NCBI GenBank assembly: GCA_903838565.1
Contig: CAILZB010000090.1
Span: forward strand, 1 to 64,000
Length of the DNA: 64,000 bases
Reading direction: 5' to 3'
Source: an uncultured beta proteobacterium
GTDB taxonomy: Bacteria > Pseudomonadota > Gammaproteobacteria > Burkholderiales > Burkholderiaceae_C
In this document: piece after piece, positions 60,293 to 64,000 of the stretch
Layout: the number at the start of each line of letters is the position of its first letter
How positions within the stretch are numbered: position 1 is the first letter of the stretch
Position numbers and translations under genes: made by a program
Notes under the pieces: generated by a model
Database searches by the model: none
Seen by the model: the letters and a program-made list of their open reading frames with translations, nothing else
Told to the model about the DNA's origin: nothing

Positions 60293-60682
60293 TCAGCTCG
60301 CAGTCGGGTTGGCGGGTGTGGCGTCCAGACGCGGACCCTTGAGGCGCAGCCGCACGTGCATGGCACAGGCTGCAAACAGCAGCACGCACAGGAAGACCTG
60401 GATCAGTGCCAGAGCATTGCCTGGGGCGCGGTCGCCCCAGGCGCGAACCACGCCCTCGGCGAAGTACAACCACAGCAGCAGGCTCAGCCAGCGGTAGGTG
60501 TACATGCGGTTTTTCAAAAGGCCGGGCAGCGGCAGGCACAGCGGCAGCACCTTGAGCACCAGCCAGGAACCGCCCGGGCGCAGCGGCGCGAGCCACAGCT
60601 CCCAGGCCAATCCGAGCGCGATCAGTGCCAGCACCGAGCCCACGGCCAGCCAGCGGGTGATTTCCACGTTTTGTCGATTCAT
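60293..60682 (-). CDS. DUF2069 family membrane protein
   Basis: A 129-residue protein with three to four hydrophobic helices. The segment LVLKVLPLCLPLPGLL and the following YTYRWLSLLLWLYFAEG region are diagnostic of DUF2069. The function is unknown. It diverges from the YihY-type gene with 21 bases between start codons, so the two promoters must overlap coding ends or lie inside the genes. The FAD oxidase follows closely on the same strand. Confidence 0.88.
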   Translation of the reverse strand: MNRQNVEITRWLAVGSVLALIALGLAWELWLAPLRPGGSWLVLKVLPLCLPLPGLLKNRMYTYRWLSLLLWLYFAEGVVRAWGDRAPGNALALIQVFLCVLLFAACAMHVRLRLKGPRLDATPANPTAS

Positions 60683-60703
60683 CGTGATGGCATGATAGCG
60701 GCC

Positions 60704-61894
60704 ATGAAAATTGAAGCTTGGTTGCTGGCGCTGAAAGTCACGTTGCAGAACTTTCCCTGGCGCGAAACGGCGCGCACGCTGGCGCAGCGCTTTCGCGAAG
60801 ACCGCCTGGGCAACACCGCCAGCAGCCTGACTTTCACCACGCTGATTTCGCTGGTGCCGCTGTTCACCGTGGTGCTGGCGGTGTTCACGGCCTTTCCGAT
60901 GTTCGGCAAGCTGCAACTGGCGCTGCAGCAATGGCTGGCGGAGAGCCTGATACCCGAATCCATTGCCAAGCAGGTCATGGGCTATCTGACCCAGTTTGCC
61001 GCCAAGTCCAACCGCCTGGGGCTGGCAGGGATCATCGTGTTGCTGGTCACGGCGATCTCGCTGATCCTCACCATCGACCGCACGCTGAACGCGATCTGGC
61101 GCGTGCGCCGGCCGCGCCCGCTGGCGCGCCGCGTGCTGACCTACTGGGGCGTGCTCACGCTGGGGCCGCTGCTGCTGGCAGGAAGTCTGGCCATCAGCTC
61201 CTATCTGGTGTCGGTATCGCGCGGACTGATGGGTGAAATGCCCGGCGGGCTGGGGCTGCTGCTGGACCTGTTCCAGATTGCCTTGATCGTGGCCGGAATG
61301 GCGGCCTTGTACCGCTATGTGCCCAATACCGAGGTCAAGTGGAACCACGCCATCAGCGGCGGCGTTTTCGTGGCGCTGGGGCTGGAACTGGCCAAGCGTT
61401 CGCTCGGCTGGTACCTGGCCAAGATGCCGGCCTATTCGGTGATCTATGGCGCCTTCGCCTCGGTGCCGATCCTGCTGCTGTGGGTTTATATGGTGTGGCT
61501 GATCGTGCTGCTGGGGGCAGTGATTGCCGCCTATCTGCCCAGCCTGCTGTCGGGAATTTCGCGTCGCGCCGATCACCCGGGCTGGCGGTTTCAGCTGGCG
61601 CTGGAGCTGCTGCGTGAGCTGCAGGCGCACCGCGGCGGACAGCACCTCGCGGAGCTTGCACAGACGCTGCGACTGGACCCGCTGCAGCTGGAGGGGCCGC
61701 TGGAGGCGGTGGAGTCTCTGGGCTGGATCGGCTCGCTGCAGGATGGGCGTTACGTGTTGCTGGTGGATACGGACAGCACCACGGTGGCGCCACTGGCCGA
61801 ACGACTGCTGCTGGAACGCAACGCGAACACGCGCAAGACCTGGGAGAAATCCCTGCTGTCATCCGATGCCCTGACCCTGAAGGAACTGCTGTGA
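60704..61894 (+). CDS. YihY/UPF0761 family inner-membrane protein
   Basis: A 396-residue protein with about six transmembrane helices in the first 290 residues. SLTFTTLISLVPLFTVVLAVF and the WVYMVWLIVLLGA segment (landmarks near residues 43-63 and 262-274) identify the family, once mislabelled RNase BN. The cytoplasmic C-terminal 100 residues resemble a winged helix. The function is not established. ATG 60704 is preferred to 60692. The stop overlaps a possible GTG start of the next gene. Confidence 0.9.
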   Translation: MKIEAWLLALKVTLQNFPWRETARTLAQRFREDRLGNTASSLTFTTLISLVPLFTVVLAVFTAFPMFGKLQLALQQWLAESLIPESIAKQVMGYLTQFAAKSNRLGLAGIIVLLVTAISLILTIDRTLNAIWRVRRPRPLARRVLTYWGVLTLGPLLLAGSLAISSYLVSVSRGLMGEMPGGLGLLLDLFQIALIVAGMAALYRYVPNTEVKWNHAISGGVFVALGLELAKRSLGWYLAKMPAYSVIYGAFASVPILLLWVYMVWLIVLLGAVIAAYLPSLLSGISRRADHPGWRFQLALELLRELQAHRGGQHLAELAQTLRLDPLQLEGPLEAVESLGWIGSLQDGRYVLLVDTDSTTVAPLAERLLLERNANTRKTWEKSLLSSDALTLKELL

Positions 61895-61899
61895 GTGCC

Positions 61900-63873
61900 A
61901 TGAAGAATCTTTCCGAAAGCCTTTCCATGAAGTCGGTGTTGAGCGCCTCGGTGCTGAGCCTGGTGGGCGCCCTGGCGCAGGCCGAAGTGCGGCTGCCGCA
62001 GCTCTTTGGCGAGCACATGGTGCTGCAGCGCCAGCAGGCGATTCCGGTGTGGGGCTGGGCCCAGCCCGGGGAGCAGGTCCGGGTGCAACTGCATCGCCAG
62101 TCGGTGGCAGCGACGGCCGACGCGCAGGGCCGCTGGCGCGTGCTGCTCAAGCCCGAAGCTGCAGGCGGGCCGTATACGCTGGTGGTGCAGGGCGAGAACC
62201 GGATCACGCTGAAGGACGTCGTGCTGGGCGACCTGTGGCTCGCCAGCGGCCAGTCGAACATGGAGTGGAGCGTGGCCCAGTCGGCCCATGCCGAGAGTGA
62301 AATTGCGCACTCGAAACTGCCGCTGATCCGCCACATCAAGGTTCCCAGGGCCGTGGCTTTCCAGGCGCAGGAGGATGTGGCCCAGACGCCGTGGAAAGTG
62401 GCCAGCCCGGCGAACACCGGCGAGTTCAGCGCCGCGGCCTATTTCTTCGCGCGCAAGCTGTTGCGCGAAACCGGCGTGCCCATCGGTATCGTCAATGCAT
62501 CCTGGGGCGGAACGAATGTCGAGACCTGGATCAGCCAAAGCGCGCTGGCGACGTCGCCGGATTTTCAGATGGAGGCCCTTCCATCAGATGCTCGGGCAGC
62601 GCGTCTGCGCTACGCGAATCACATGGATGCGGTGGTGCAGGCCTGGCAGCATTCTGCGCTGGACGGATCCGGCGCCTCACAGTGGAAGAAGCCCGACTAC
62701 GACGACCAGAACTGGGTCACGCTGAATGCGCCGCAGTACTGGGAGGAGCAGGGCCTGCCCGAATTCGATGGGGTCGTCTGGTACCGGCGCGATATCTATC
62801 TGAACGACGCACAGCTCGCCCAGGCCGCGGTGCTCGAATTGGGGACCGTGGACGACTGTGATGAGACCTACGTGAATGGCAAGCGGGTAGGCGACACCTG
62901 CCAGTGGGACGCGCCGCGGCGCTACGCTGTGCCCGCGGGCCTGCTGCATCCCGGCAGAAACGTCATCGCGGTGCGCGTCACGGACAACGGCGGTGGCGGT
63001 GGTTTTTACGGGGAAGCGGCGGCGATGAAATTGCGCCTGGGCGACGAAGCCCTGGCCCTGTCCGGCCTGTGGAAAGCCCGGGTCGAAAGCTATCTGGACA
63101 AGGGTGAGCCGGCGCCGAACGATCTGCCGACGCTGCTGTTCAACGCGATGGTGAACCCGCTTACCGGATTTCCGCTGAAGGGCGTGATCTGGTACCAGGG
63201 CGAGAGCAATGTGCCGCGCGCGCAGCAATACGCCCAGACCTTTCCCTTGCTCATCAAGGACTGGCGCGTGCAGTGGCGCCAGCCGGCACTGCCGTTCTAT
63301 TTCGTGCAGCTCGCGTCCTACCTGCCGCTGGAGAAGAACAGCCTCAAGGGCAGCGACTGGGCCGAACTGCGTGATGCGCAATCCCGCACGCTGAAGCTGG
63401 CGGCAACGGGCATGGTCGTAGCCACCGATATCGGCGACGCGCACAGCATCCATCCGCTGAACAAGCAGGACGTAGGTTTGCGGCTGGCGCGACTCGCACT
63501 GAAGAACGACTACGGCAGGAAGACGCTCGTCGCCAGCGGCCCGGTTTACCGGTCCATGCGGGTGCGCGGCGCGCAGGTCGAGATCAGTTTCTCCGACGTG
63601 GGCCGCGGCCTGACCCTGGCCAAGGGGGCCAAGATGTTGCAGGGGTTCACGCTGGCCGACGAGAGCCATCAGTTCCTGCCGGCACAGGCACGCATCCAGG
63701 GCATCCGGGTGATCGTGTCGCGCGCCGGCATGAAACACCCTGTGGCCGTGCGCTTTGGCTGGGTCGACAACCCGCAGCAAGACAATCTCTTCAACCGCGA
63801 CGGACTTCCTGCAGCACCGTTTCGCAGCGATGACTGGCCGGGGTTGACGGATGGGGTGAAGTACAAGTTCTGA
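61900..63873 (+). CDS. Sialate O-acetylesterase (SASA family)
   Basis: A 657-residue exported SGNH-type esterase. A signal peptide is present (MKSVLSASVLSLVGALAQA from residue 10). The nucleophile Ser119 is in ASGQSNMEW, and GVIWYQGESN near residue 428 is the second family block. A beta-galactosidase-like jelly-roll insert lies between (VVWYRRDIYLN). Starts at GTG 61891, ATG 61900 and ATG 61927 are all possible; 61927 gives the cleanest signal peptide. No sialic-acid genes are nearby, so the natural substrate may be another acetylated glycan. Confidence 0.88.
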   Translation: MKNLSESLSMKSVLSASVLSLVGALAQAEVRLPQLFGEHMVLQRQQAIPVWGWAQPGEQVRVQLHRQSVAATADAQGRWRVLLKPEAAGGPYTLVVQGENRITLKDVVLGDLWLASGQSNMEWSVAQSAHAESEIAHSKLPLIRHIKVPRAVAFQAQEDVAQTPWKVASPANTGEFSAAAYFFARKLLRETGVPIGIVNASWGGTNVETWISQSALATSPDFQMEALPSDARAARLRYANHMDAVVQAWQHSALDGSGASQWKKPDYDDQNWVTLNAPQYWEEQGLPEFDGVVWYRRDIYLNDAQLAQAAVLELGTVDDCDETYVNGKRVGDTCQWDAPRRYAVPAGLLHPGRNVIAVRVTDNGGGGGFYGEAAAMKLRLGDEALALSGLWKARVESYLDKGEPAPNDLPTLLFNAMVNPLTGFPLKGVIWYQGESNVPRAQQYAQTFPLLIKDWRVQWRQPALPFYFVQLASYLPLEKNSLKGSDWAELRDAQSRTLKLAATGMVVATDIGDAHSIHPLNKQDVGLRLARLALKNDYGRKTLVASGPVYRSMRVRGAQVEISFSDVGRGLTLAKGAKMLQGFTLADESHQFLPAQARIQGIRVIVSRAGMKHPVAVRFGWVDNPQQDNLFNRDGLPAAPFRSDDWPGLTDGVKYKF

Positions 63874-64000
63874 GAACTTGTGGGTGCCTGTTTGTCCGCC
63901 TGGCCCGCGGGGCCTGCCGGGTCTCGCCCCGGCGGGCGAGGTGGGTTGCTCGGGTCTTGCGTCGAGTGCGCGGCTTTGCCGGGATGTCGTCCCGGCGGCC
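63874..64000. other. Non-coding end of window with two GC-rich hairpins
   Basis: No gene is recognisable in these 127 bases. GCCGGG at 63916-63921 pairs with CCCGGC at 63928-63933, and GCCGGGA at 63978-63984 pairs with TCCCGGC at 63990-63996. The first may be the transcript end of the esterase gene, although no T tract follows. Confidence 0.5.

Noticed and set aside
59387..60703. Long upstream extension of the YihY-type protein
   Set aside because: The open frame runs backwards through the FAD oxidase and DUF2069 genes; family homology begins at 60704.

Overview
The window is dense chromosomal housekeeping DNA, GC-rich (my estimate from reading is in the low to mid 60s percent), with about 60 protein genes and three tRNA genes. 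Gene order and protein type point to a betaproteobacterium of the order Burkholderiales. The indicators are clpX-lon, hfq-hflX-hflK-hflC-hisZ-purA, rlmN-pilW-rodZ-ispG-hisS-bamB-der, odhA-odhB-lpd with a zapE neighbour, and a cbb3 oxidase cluster with ccoI and ccoS in front of ccoN. I cannot name the genus. No prophage, insertion sequence, CRISPR array or secondary-metabolite cluster is visible.

Layout. 1-3346: end of clpX, then lon behind a heat-shock type promoter. 3416-3801: tRNA-Gly, tRNA-Cys and tRNA-Leu, the first two each followed by an intrinsic terminator. 3954-6324: an enoyl-CoA hydratase-fold protein and a malonyl-CoA synthetase. 6385-14605: a universal stress gene divergent from a complete cbb3 cytochrome oxidase and maturation cluster (ccoI, S, N, O, Q, P, G, H), with an FNR-type box between. 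14630-18006: an NlpC/P60 peptidase, an isochorismatase-fold hydrolase and propionyl-CoA synthetase. 18095-25680: a structured leader, then the 2-oxoglutarate dehydrogenase genes, zapE and a coiled-coil secreted protein. 25677-32553: a PP2C phosphatase, a DinG-type helicase, bamD, rluD, scpB and rluB. 32670-43484: ndk, then the long rlmN to der run, hfq and hflX. 43504-50718: hflK, hflC, DUF2065, hisZ, purA, a phosphoribosyltransferase, metC and a small lysine-rich protein. 50719-56277: a short class III CoA-transferase, a TauE/SafE protein, hemN, a divergent fnr, and a GT39-type membrane protein. 56291-58786: DUF4337, folA, thyA, ccdB and ccdA on the minus strand. 58862-63873: an FAD-linked oxidase, DUF2069, a YihY-type membrane protein and a sialate O-acetylesterase.

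How the parts fit. Three pieces belong to low-oxygen respiration: the cbb3 cluster, oxygen-independent heme synthesis (hemN) and the FNR regulator. FNR-type dyads sit in the usp-ccoI and hemN-fnr divergent regions. Central carbon entry is represented by propionate and malonate activation and by the 2-oxoglutarate dehydrogenase complex. Envelope biogenesis (bamB, bamD, rodZ, pilW) and translation or RNA genes (rluB, rluD, rlmN, hfq, hflX, der) fill the middle.

The most unusual arrangement is at 58786-56291. A complete ccdA-ccdB toxin-antitoxin pair stands directly upstream of thyA and folA on the same strand. The ccdB stop codon and the thyA start share one base, and ccdA has its own consensus -10 box flanked by two six-base palindromes. 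This would place thymidylate and folate synthesis under, or downstream of, a self-regulated gyrase-toxin operon. The CcdB terminus also differs from the F-plasmid toxin at the three residues known to be needed for gyrase poisoning.
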